From positions 1-26,954 of the forward strand of contig AUXH01000227.1 of assembly GCA_000482145.1 (NCBI GenBank): a stretch of 26,954 bases of DNA. The letters are read 5' to 3'. The notes under the pieces are model-generated. The model was given only the letters and a program-made list of their open reading frames with translations. It did not search any database and was not told where the DNA came from. Position 1 is the first letter of the stretch. The number at the start of each line of letters is the position of its first letter. This DNA is from Strigomonas culicis (lineage: Eukaryota > Euglenozoa > Kinetoplastea > Trypanosomatida > Trypanosomatidae). Position numbers and translations under genes: made by a program. Below, one piece after another: positions 9,449-17,600 of the stretch.

Positions 9449-9865
9449 GGCTTGGGAGAGAAGCGAGGGGAGGGGGGTGAAGAAAGAAAAGAAAAAAAAG
9501 TTGGTAAAGGGAGAGGGAAAACGACGTTTACCAACGAACACTAATGGAACTGGAAGGAGCAGCAAGAGTGCGGAGAGAGAGAGAGAGCAGAAGGGAAGTG
9601 CGCTATGTAAGATTGGATATACAGGCATAGAGAGACAGAGAAAGCGAGACATAGACTATGCCCGTAACAAGAGAAAAAGAGAGAGATAGAAAACGGCGTG
9701 TGTATACACTGTTTTTTTTTTTAGAAATAGCAAACATACAGAGCTAGTACGTACGTATACATACGATTTATGATTTCTATGGAGTGTCACATATCCCCTT
9801 CTTTCTACATCAGAGAAAGAGAAAAAAAAAGAACAAGGAACATTTTTTTTTTAAAGTGGCAGCCA
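9449..9865. other. Intergenic region upstream of eIF3e
   Basis: It is dominated by a minus-strand polypyrimidine tract at about 9453-9535 and further CT-rich runs to about 9680, then A/T homopolymers. No gene is seen. Confidence 0.7.
9451..9535 (-). promoter_or_regulatory. Predicted trans-splice acceptor for eIF3e, leaving a 2-nt leader
   Basis: An AG-free pyrimidine tract of about 85 nt on the minus strand ends in cttctctcccaAG with the AG at 9452-9451, two bases before the ATG. The next upstream AG (9542-9541) lies beyond the tract and has a much weaker pyrimidine run of its own. Confidence 0.5.
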
Positions 9866-11074
9866 CTACCGTCCACGCAGCAGCTGCAGCAAGTCCTCGT
9901 ACACGGAGGCGCAGAAGCGGTTCTCCTCTACAATGTCGGCGAGCACCTCGTGCAGCAGCGGTGGCGGCGGCCCGGACCCGCGGCGGGGGGCCTCCTGCTG
10001 CTGCCGCCGCAGCACGCGCACCTGCTCCGCCTTGCGGTCCATCGCGGCGAGCGTGCGCCGCATCGCGCGGCTCACCTCGAGCGCGTCGCCGCCGCGCGGG
10101 TCCGTCAGCTCCGCCTTCCGCGCGTAGTAGTCCTCCTGCAACGCCGCGAGCTCGACCAGCAGCAGCCGCAGCGCCTCGCTGACGCCACCGCCGGCGCGCG
10201 GCGACCGCCGACCGGAGTGGGGATGGTCCCCGCCGACGAAGGACACGTGCGGCAGGTCGACGAGCGACGGTGGGTCGCACGCGGGGGCGCGCGCCTCCCA
10301 CGCCTCCCGCCGCGCGCGCAGCGGGCTGCGGCGGCAGTCGACGTCGGCGCCGTGCCGCCGCAGGTACCCGCGGGGCCGGCTGTAGTTGCGCCGCTGCACG
10401 GTCGCGACCATCGCCCCCACGTGCTGCGACGCGGGCGAGAGCGGCCGCGCGCGGTCGACGGGCCCCGGCGGCAGGAAGCGGCACGCCGCGCACTCGCGCG
10501 CGCGCGGGCCCGACGCGGAGGACGACGACGACAGGCCGGCCGCCTCCGCCTCCTCGTCGCGCAGCCGCTGCTTCACTTCCTGCACATGCGCCTGCAGCCG
10601 CGCCTGCGCGTCGAGCTCGGCGGCGAGGTCCTGCGCGGCGGCGGCGCACTGCTGCTCCGCGCGGCACACGGCCGCCTGCTGCTGCCGCCACCCCGCGGCG
10701 AGCTCGCCGACCTCCGCCTCCATCGTGGCCGTGCGCTCCTCGCGTGACGCGCGCACCGCCTGCAGCTCCGCGAAGAGCGCCGCCTCGCGCTCCCGGTGGG
10801 CGGCCTCGGTGCGCGCGCGGAGCCCCTCCACCTCCGCGCGCGCCGTGTCGACCGCGGCCTGGAGCGTGCCCTCCGTCTCCGCGTGGAGGGCGTGCTCCTT
10901 CTGCCGCAGCTGCGTCAGGTCGCGGCGGTGGTCATCGAAGGCGGCCCGCGCGCGGCGCCCCAGCGTCGCGTAGTGCTCGCAGTCCTCGCGCACTGCGTGG
11001 AGCCGCAGCTTCAGTTGCTGCAGTGTCTCCGACACGCTCTCATTCGAATTCAGCGACAGGTCTGTCGTACTCAT
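9866..11074 (-). CDS. Coiled-coil protein with Cep57-like C-terminal region (402 aa)
   Basis: Residues from about 15 to 185 form a long Ala/Glu/Arg/Gln-rich heptad region predicted to be a coiled coil. A disordered Ser/Arg/Pro-rich middle follows (about 185-290). The last ~108 residues (295-402) are helical, and SEALRLLLVELAALQEDYYARK followed by an M-x4-LAAMDRKAEQVRVLRRQ segment resembles the microtubule-binding domain of Cep57 proteins, in which a helix with repeated L-x2-EL precedes M-x-xK-x-x-Q-I-x-x-LRR. Cep57 proteins bind microtubules at centrosomes; here a basal-body, spindle or flagellar role would be the analogous guess. The family call rests on an eye alignment and is tentative. 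The ATG is three codons after an in-frame GTG, and the predicted leader is only 5 nt. Confidence 0.85.
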   Translation of the reverse strand: MSTTDLSLNSNESVSETLQQLKLRLHAVREDCEHYATLGRRARAAFDDHRRDLTQLRQKEHALHAETEGTLQAAVDTARAEVEGLRARTEAAHREREAALFAELQAVRASREERTATMEAEVGELAAGWRQQQAAVCRAEQQCAAAAQDLAAELDAQARLQAHVQEVKQRLRDEEAEAAGLSSSSSASGPRARECAACRFLPPGPVDRARPLSPASQHVGAMVATVQRRNYSRPRGYLRRHGADVDCRRSPLRARREAWEARAPACDPPSLVDLPHVSFVGGDHPHSGRRSPRAGGGVSEALRLLLVELAALQEDYYARKAELTDPRGGDALEVSRAMRRTLAAMDRKAEQVRVLRRQQQEAPRRGSGPPPPLLHEVLADIVEENRFCASVYEDLLQLLRGR

Positions 11075-11909
11075 GAGCACTCGGAGAGGGAGAGAGGGAA
11101 GGGGGGGTAATGATACAGAGGGGGAAAGGAGAGAGGATAACGATGGTTTCGTTTCGATAGGAAGTGGATATTGTCTTTTTCTTTCCTCCTTTTACTATAT
11201 GTGCTTTATGTTTTTTTTGTCTTTTTTTTTTCTATGACGTGACAAGATGAGGGACTTCTTCAATCGCAGAGTCGTCTGATGACGATGTGTGGTGCTACGT
11301 AGGCGTTGCGGCAAATAACACACTCCCACTCACCGGTTATAGATGCAATCAGTAAATAGGATAATTAGGCCTATTTCTTATCTTTTTTTCTTTTAATTAT
11401 TTATCCGTATTTGTTTTTTTTTTCCTATCCTCTATGTTCTTTGAGAGCGACGCGACGGGGATATCAGTAACGAAAAGGGAAAAAGTGGAAGAAAGAAATG
11501 GCAAATGCGAAACGGAAGGCGTTACGTTATCAACAATTGAAGAAGGAGTCAGCATGCATGGTTCAGATATTGAAGGACCAACAGGTGGCGAGAGAGAGGG
11601 ATTAGAATAAGAACGTGTACGTGCATGATTAAGTGAGTTATTTTATATTATAATAAAAAAACGAGAGAGAAAACAACAACAATAACAACCAAGACAACAA
11701 TATGGTCACCATTAAAAGCAAATAAAGAAGTAAAGAGAACGAAAAGGAAAAAGGGGAAAAGAAAGAGAAAGAAATGCATTTAATGCACAATTCTCTTTTT
11801 ATTATTCCTTTCTTTTATCATTACTATTATTATCGGTAGTAGTAGTTAGTAGTATATCCCAGGAGGGGGCCGTCTTCACTGACTCGTTCGACTCGATCTG
11901 ACAAAAGCC
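11075..11909. other. Long intergenic region between eIF2B epsilon and the Cep57-like gene
   Basis: The left part holds the polypyrimidine tract of the Cep57-like gene (11082-11150 on the minus strand). The middle has a GC-richer island at about 11255-11345 and a smaller one at about 11440-11620, surrounded by AT-rich homopolymers. The right end is the eIF2B epsilon 3'UTR, with TTA/GTA-type short repeats near 11820-11855. No convincing gene or RNA is seen. Confidence 0.6.
11080..11145 (-). promoter_or_regulatory. Predicted trans-splice acceptor for the Cep57-like gene, 5-nt leader
   Basis: A C/T tract on the minus strand, free of AG back to about 11175, ends in ccctctccgAG with the AG at 11081-11080, five bases before the ATG. 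Confidence 0.5.
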
Positions 11910-14273
11910 TCACAACTCCAAAAAGGACTTCACATTCATGATGAACGCATGTGCCTCTTGAGCGACCAGTATCTTCCCCTCTTCCTGCTCATCTCTTTTC
12001 AAGGCCATATCGGCGTCCTCGGTGTCGGTGCTGCTACTGCTACTGCTACTGCTACTGCTACTGCTACTGCTACTGCTATTGCTACTGCTACTGCTGCTGC
12101 TGCTGCTCGGCGCTGCGGCGCGGCCCTTGAAGTTAGTCAAGCGCTCCAGCGTCTCGCAGCGATCGGTTATATCCCGGTCGAACTCGACCAGTGCGTCGCC
12201 CGACACGATGCAGAACCCGCGCTCGTTGTACATGTCGTCGTCGCAGTCGTTGTACAGCAGCTCTATGAGTCGTGGGCTGCTGTGGTGCAGCGGGCAGTCT
12301 TTTCGGTAGATGGCCGCGCAGACCCCTTCCAGCGCGCCGAGCATCGGCTCCAGGCGGTCCTTGCCATCGCGCTCCGTGACGTATTGGTTGTAGAAGGGCC
12401 TGCACCACGTGCCGAAGAGCACTCGTATGGCCTCCAGCGCGGCGGGCACGTCGTCGCCATGCCGCTTCAGCGCGTGCTCCACGAGCAGCTCCGTTACCAC
12501 CTCGCACAGGTCCGCGTGGTTGCAGCTGTAGTTGAGGCACGCCGTTGACATGTCGTACTTGCAGGCAGAGATGTTAGACGGGTTCAGCAACCCCTTCTCC
12601 ATGTACACCCAGATGCGGTGCCGGAAGGCCTCCATCGGGTCCTCCTCGATGTGGTTCTCCTCCGCTGCGGGCTGCGGGTCCTCCGTGAAGAGTGTGGTGG
12701 TGGGGAGGCATGGGTTCGCCCAGGGCACGGCGATCTCGCGGCCGTGCCCCTCCGCGCCGACCAGCGCCACGTTGCGGTCCCCTGCATCGCAGTCCATGAT
12801 GGCCTGGTGGTGCACGACCAGCCGGGGGCCGCCGCCGCCCGCGCGGACGACGCAGCCGTGGCCGATGATGCTGTTCACCACCACGACGTTGTCGCCGATG
12901 ACGGCGCCCTGCCCAACGACGCAGCCCCGCAGCACGCAGCCGCGGCCGACGACGGCGCGGTCCAGCAGCACACAGCTCGTCAGCGTCGACCCTTCACCGA
13001 TCGTGACGTCCGCGCCGCAGACGGTGCCGACCAGATCGACCGCCGTGAGGTGGACGGCAGGCCCCACGACGACGTGCGGCCCGCTAAGCTGGTCCGCCAC
13101 CTTCGCCGTCGTGTGCTGGTAGACCGTGTCGCAGCCGTAGGACACCGCGTAGCTCGCCTGCGGGTCCGCGAAGCAGCTCTCGCGCGTGAAGGGGAAAAGT
13201 CGCCGCGCACACACGTTGAGGTTCGCTGCGAGGTAGGCCTCGAGGCCGCTGATCGGCTCCACGACGGCGGTGTGGGGCAGCTCCAGCACGCCAAAGTGCT
13301 TCCCCGATATCTCCACGGTGCCGAGGAGGCCTGCACTGAGGAAGTTGTACACGTCGACAATGTGAAACTCGATCAGCGGCACCGCTTCGGCCGTGCAGAA
13401 GAGAAAGCCGGTGGGCTGCAGGTCCATGCGCACGGACTGCCGCTTCTTCTGGTGGAAGTTCACCTGCGTGGACGCGGCGGGGCCGGCCTCAGCGCGCAGC
13501 TGCGTCATCGACACCACCGTCTGGCTCGCCAGGTCAATGTGCAGCATCGTGTGGCTGCTGCGCGGCACCGCGGGCACTGCGTAGTTGCGGTACTTGGCGT
13601 ACTCCACGGCGGAGAAGCCGTCGTCCGGCAGCGTGGTCTCCATGCGCTCCAGGCCGCCGCGCTGCGCGGCGCTGCCCTCCTCGCGTTGGAGGAGCTCCCC
13701 CACCAGCACGTTGTGTAGTGTCTCGTGCAGCGCGTCGCAGTCGGAGGTGCAGAGCAGCGTAGCCGTGTAGCTCGGGTCGGCCGCCACGCGCGCGAGGTGC
13801 GTCGCGAAGGCGCCCCGCAGGTCGGGGATGAAGGCGACGCAGTCGATCGGCACAAAGAGAAAGCTGTGGTGCGCAGAGACCAGGTTCTGCTCCACGATCT
13901 CCTGCGCCGCGTCCGACAGCTGCGTGATGGGGCGCCCGGACGTGCACAGACGGACGCTGATGGCGTCGCTGAACAGCCACGGCTTCCCGCGCGCGGTGCG
14001 GTGCTCCTGTAAGTAGGAGAGCACCATCGCCTCCGAGAGCCCGTCGACTAGGATGGTGACCTGGTTCACCGCGTTCTCCACAAGGTTCTCTAAGATGTAG
14101 TCGATGATCGGTGTGTTGCAAATAGGGAGGAGGGCGTAGGGGAGGTCGGCGGAGGGCGTGATGGGGCTCAGGGGGAAGAGCACTGGATTCCGCATGGTGG
14201 TGAAGGGCTCCGCGATGATGACGGCGTGCAGCGGAGTTTTCTCCTCCGTCAGCTTCACGGCGGCGGGTGGCAT
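11910..14273 (-). CDS. EIF2B5: Translation initiation factor eIF2B subunit epsilon (787 aa)
   Basis: This is the catalytic subunit of eIF2B, the guanine-nucleotide exchange factor that recycles eIF2-GDP during translation initiation. Domain order fits: an N-terminal nucleotidyltransferase-like domain (HAVIIAEPFTTMRNP, then LPYALLPICNTPIIDYIL, about residues 15-62), a left-handed beta-helix of hexapeptide repeats (about 396-480, with VGPAVHLTAVDLVG, DVTIGEGSTLTSCVL and GAVIGDNVVVVNSIIG), and a C-terminal W2/eIF5C helical domain (about 540-787, including LFGTWCRPFYNQYV). A 25-Ser tract (723-748) sits just before the last W2 helix, and the protein ends in VKSFLEL without the acidic-aromatic tail usual in the family. 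The start MPPAAVKLTEEK lies 62 nt from a good acceptor; the upstream open frame is untranslated leader and spacer. Confidence 0.94.
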   Translation of the reverse strand: MPPAAVKLTEEKTPLHAVIIAEPFTTMRNPVLFPLSPITPSADLPYALLPICNTPIIDYILENLVENAVNQVTILVDGLSEAMVLSYLQEHRTARGKPWLFSDAISVRLCTSGRPITQLSDAAQEIVEQNLVSAHHSFLFVPIDCVAFIPDLRGAFATHLARVAADPSYTATLLCTSDCDALHETLHNVLVGELLQREEGSAAQRGGLERMETTLPDDGFSAVEYAKYRNYAVPAVPRSSHTMLHIDLASQTVVSMTQLRAEAGPAASTQVNFHQKKRQSVRMDLQPTGFLFCTAEAVPLIEFHIVDVYNFLSAGLLGTVEISGKHFGVLELPHTAVVEPISGLEAYLAANLNVCARRLFPFTRESCFADPQASYAVSYGCDTVYQHTTAKVADQLSGPHVVVGPAVHLTAVDLVGTVCGADVTIGEGSTLTSCVLLDRAVVGRGCVLRGCVVGQGAVIGDNVVVVNSIIGHGCVVRAGGGGPRLVVHHQAIMDCDAGDRNVALVGAEGHGREIAVPWANPCLPTTTLFTEDPQPAAEENHIEEDPMEAFRHRIWVYMEKGLLNPSNISACKYDMSTACLNYSCNHADLCEVVTELLVEHALKRHGDDVPAALEAIRVLFGTWCRPFYNQYVTERDGKDRLEPMLGALEGVCAAIYRKDCPLHHSSPRLIELLYNDCDDDMYNERGFCIVSGDALVEFDRDITDRCETLERLTNFKGRAAAPSSSSSSSSSNSSSSSSSSSSSSSSSSTDTEDADMALKRDEQEEGKILVAQEAHAFIMNVKSFLEL
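12030..12107 (-). repeat. Poly-Ser codon repeat in eIF2B epsilon
   Basis: Twenty-six codons encode 25 Ser and one Asn, mostly as an alternating AGC-AGT hexanucleotide on the coding strand, with AGC-only units at the upstream end. The Asn (AAT) is a single-base variant of AGT, showing the array is mutating in place. Confidence 0.95.
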
Positions 14274-14335
14274 GATGCGATGTGTGTGAGATGAATGGGT
14301 ATGCCTTGTACAGTCCTTCGTTCCTTCTACCTTTC

Positions 14336-14362
14336 CTGCGAATGGGAAAGGAACGGAACAAA
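14336..14362 (-). promoter_or_regulatory. Predicted trans-splice acceptor for eIF2B epsilon
   Basis: The minus strand reads gttcctttcccattcgcAG with the AG at 14337-14336. The resulting 62-nt leader has no AUG. Confidence 0.55.
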
Positions 14363-14568
14363 ATGTGATGTAGACGGTTCTTGGGAATGCAGAGAATACA
14401 CACGCAAAAAAAAAAGGGAAGAGTGAAGGTATCAGTGTGGTATAACATACAGAACGTATAAAAAATAAAAAAAGAACAGTAGCGCAAGTGGAAAGGAAAC
14501 TAGAAAACGTGAAGTGTAAAATAAAAATAAATGGGTGGTGATAGGTGTACGTGTATGTGTGTATATAT

Positions 14569-14575
14569 GTGTGCG

Positions 14576-14606
<31 letters not shown>
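14569..14606. repeat. GT/AC dinucleotide microsatellite
   Basis: A GT run interrupted twice by GC, with twelve perfect GT units at 14583-14606. It lies in the topoisomerase II to eIF2B epsilon spacer. Confidence 0.95.
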
Positions 14607-14661
14607 ATACGTAAAAGATGGTAGTCTATGAACAACAACAATTATTATTATTATGAAGTTT

Positions 14662-17600
14662 TCAGTCACTAAAGTCGGAAGAGGCAGAAGAAGAGCCATC
14701 GTCGGATGAGGACCCGTCGCTGCCGCTGCTGCTGCCGGACGCGTCCGAGTAGTCGCTGTCCTCCGAGCTGCTGCTCTCGCTCTCGCTGCCGCGGCGCCGC
14801 TTCTTCTTCGGCGTGCTCTTCTTCGAGGCCGCCTGCCGCTTCGCCGCCGGCTTCTTCGCTGGGGACTTGGCCTTGGGTGCGGCCGGTGGCGCGGCAGCTG
14901 TGGTCGTCGTCGTCGTCGTCATCGTCGTCGGCGGCCTGTCCAGCCCGAGTAGGAACAGATCATCGTCCTCCGCCACGGGCGCCGGCGCGGCCGGCCGCTT
15001 CGCCTCCTGCTTCAGCGGCGCGGGCGTCGCCAGCGCGTCGAGTCCAAAGCCGTCCAGCTCGAAGTCGTCGTTGCCCGCCTCCGCCTTCGCGACCTCCACC
15101 TTGCCGCGCTTGCGGGCCGGCGCGCCGCTCGCCGCCGCCGTGCCCTCCCGCTTCACCGCCGTGGCGCGCTTCGCGGGCGGCTTGCGGGCGCGCTTTGTGG
15201 TGGGCGCGTCGTCCTCGCTGTCGCCGACGCCGCGCTCGCCCGCCTCGCTGTCGGAGCTGCTGCCCGCGCCGCCCAGGAACCAGTCCTCGTCGATGCTGTC
15301 GTCGTCGTCGCTGCTGCCCTTCTTCTTCCGGCGCGCTTTCTTGGGCTTGGGCTTGGCCGCGTCATCCGCGCCGGCGCCGGGGCGGGGCGCGCCCTTGCCG
15401 GCGCGATCCGCCTCCTTGCGCAGCGCCGCGCGCGCCTTGTCGGACAGAATCGGCACGCGCAGCCGCGAGGGGTCGAAGGGCTTCTTCTTCTCCATCTTTT
15501 TGCGCACGACCGACGCGATCTCGCGCTCGCGGTCGGCGAAGTAGTCCTGCAGCCGCCGGCGCAGCGCCTCGAGGTCCTCCGTCCACAGCTCCTTCGGTGT
15601 CCGCTTCTCCATCGCGGCGGTGTCGCTGAGCGCGCGCTGCAGCTGCGCCTCCAGCCGCGCGATCATCTCCGCGGTGAGGCTCCACAGCTTCATGCCCAGC
15701 AGGTACTCGTAGTCGCGCGCCGCGCGCGCCACCTCCGGCGCCTCCGGCTCCTCCGCGCCGGCGCCGCCCGCGAGCAGCGGGTCCGCCGCCGCCTCCGCCG
15801 CGTCGCCGTCGGCGTCGCTCTGCTCCTCCGCCTTGATGGTCGTCGCGGTCATCTTCTTCCGGCTGACCGGTGGGAAGGGTGTGTAGCCGCGGCGCTGCAG
15901 CTCCTCCAGCAGCTCCCGCTTCTTGCGCCTCGTGACGACGAGCTGGCCCTCGACCACCTCGCGCACGAAGCGCGCCATGTTCTCCAGCCGGCTCGTCGTG
16001 CGCCGCAGCTCGCCCAGGAGGTAGTCCTTCCGCTTCTGGTAGAACTCGAGGCGGAGGAGATAGAAGTCCTTCAGCAGCGACTCCGCGTCAAGGTACTTCA
16101 CGATCTGGCCCTCGCGGTTGAAGGCGATGATGTTGGTCGCGTGCACGTACTGCGTGAGCTGCAGCCGCTGCTCCACAACGTCCTGCTCCACCCACAGCTG
16201 CAGCACCTCGGGGTGCACGAAGAGCTCGAAGTCGACCGTGACGTCCGTGTTGTGCTCGCGATACTGCACGATGAGCTCCTTCTCCTGTAGCTCCTCCACG
16301 AACTTCTTGTACGTCGTCGTCCACGTGCCAATCGGCAGCTCCGTCACAACAACGACGCCGTCCGGGCGGACCGTGTACTTGCCGCGCGACACGAACTTCC
16401 CCGGCTCCTTCTCCTCCATCGTCCCCGTGAAGCCGAAGTACCACGGCCGCATCGGCCGCATCGGCTCCCCGCGCATCAGCGCGACGAGGTTGTCGATCAC
16501 ATCGAGGGGGTTGTAGTTCGGGATGCTCGTGCTGAAGCCCGTGCCAATGCCCGACGTGCCGTTGATGAGCGCCATTGGGACGGTCGGCACGTAGAAGAAG
16601 GGCTCCACGGACTGCCCGTCGTCGTCGCGGTACTCCACGATGTAGTCGTCCGCGGGGTGGAAGATGAGGCGGGTGATCTTCATGAGCGACGTAAAGATGT
16701 ACCGCGCGGCGGCGTGGTCCTTGCCGCCCTGCAGCCGCGTACCGAACTGACCGTCCGGCCGCAGCAGCGGCACGTTGTTGCTCCCCACGAAGTTCTGCGC
16801 CATGCCGACGATCGTCTGGATGAGCGACTGCTCGCCATGGTGGTAGGCAGAGTGCTCCGACACGTACCCGGACAGCTGCACCACCTTGATCGCCTTGGTC
16901 AGGTTGCGCTTCAGGCAGGAGAAGAGGATCTTGCGCTGGCCGGGCTTGAAGCCGTCCACCGCGCTCGGAATCGAACGCTCGCAGTCCGCGATGGAGAAGA
17001 GAATCAGCTCCTTGTCGACGAACTCGCCGTAGGAGACGCGCCGCACGTTGTAGTCCATCGTCTCGTTCACGTTCGTGTTCGTCTTGTAGTTCGTGATCCA
17101 CGTCTTGCGCTCATCCACGCGGTCCTTCGCGAAGGCCATCAGAATGCGGTCCGTGTCAGCGTCGCCCTGCTGCACAAAGTCCAGCCGGTGGCGGTCGATG
17201 TTCTCGAAGTACTCGCGCCCCTCCTTCGCGCCGGACGTGCCGAGACCCTTGTAGTAGCGTATGTCGTAGTTCGCCGCGGCGTCGCCGAGGGTGTGCTTCC
17301 ACTCAAAGTAGTCCGGCATGGAGAAGAAGGAGAGGGCGGCGCGGCTGTCGTCGTCGCCGCTGCTGCCGCCGCCGCCGCCGCGCTTGCGCCGCGCCTTCAC
17401 GATGGGGGTGATGAACTGCTGCAGGAAGCCCTCCACCCGCAGCAGGTCCGGCCAGAAGCAGTGGATGAAGTTGATGATGAGCCCCTTGATGTGCGACCCG
17501 TCGTAGTCCTGGTCCGACATAATCATGAGGTGGCCGTAGCGCAGCCCGTCGACGGAGTGGTACTTCTTCTGGATGTCGAGCCCCATGATCTTCATGACGC

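Larger units (their letters stand above)
14274..14661. other. Intergenic region between topoisomerase II and eIF2B epsilon
   Basis: It contains the eIF2B epsilon leader and splice signal, A-rich runs, a GT microsatellite and a short ATT run just past the topoisomerase II stop. No gene is seen. Confidence 0.7.

Noticed and set aside
9449..9652. N-terminal extension of eIF3e
   Set aside because: The added 68 residues are a Phe/Leu/Ser-rich translation of the polypyrimidine tract, upstream of the AG.
11271..11350. C/D snoRNA candidate starting at a TGATGA box
   Set aside because: No CTGA D box or terminal stem at a suitable distance, and it lies on the strand opposite to transcription.
11498..11605. 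Short plus-strand ORF of 35 codons
   Set aside because: It is charged and helix-like but opposes the transcription direction of every gene, is very short, and matches nothing I know.
12618..13718. Plus-strand open frame opposite eIF2B epsilon
   Set aside because: Antisense shadow; the minus strand carries the nucleotidyltransferase, hexapeptide and W2 domains.
14274..14699. N-terminal extension of eIF2B epsilon overlapping the topoisomerase II 3' end
   Set aside because: It includes translated AC repeats (His-Thr runs) and lies upstream of a good acceptor.
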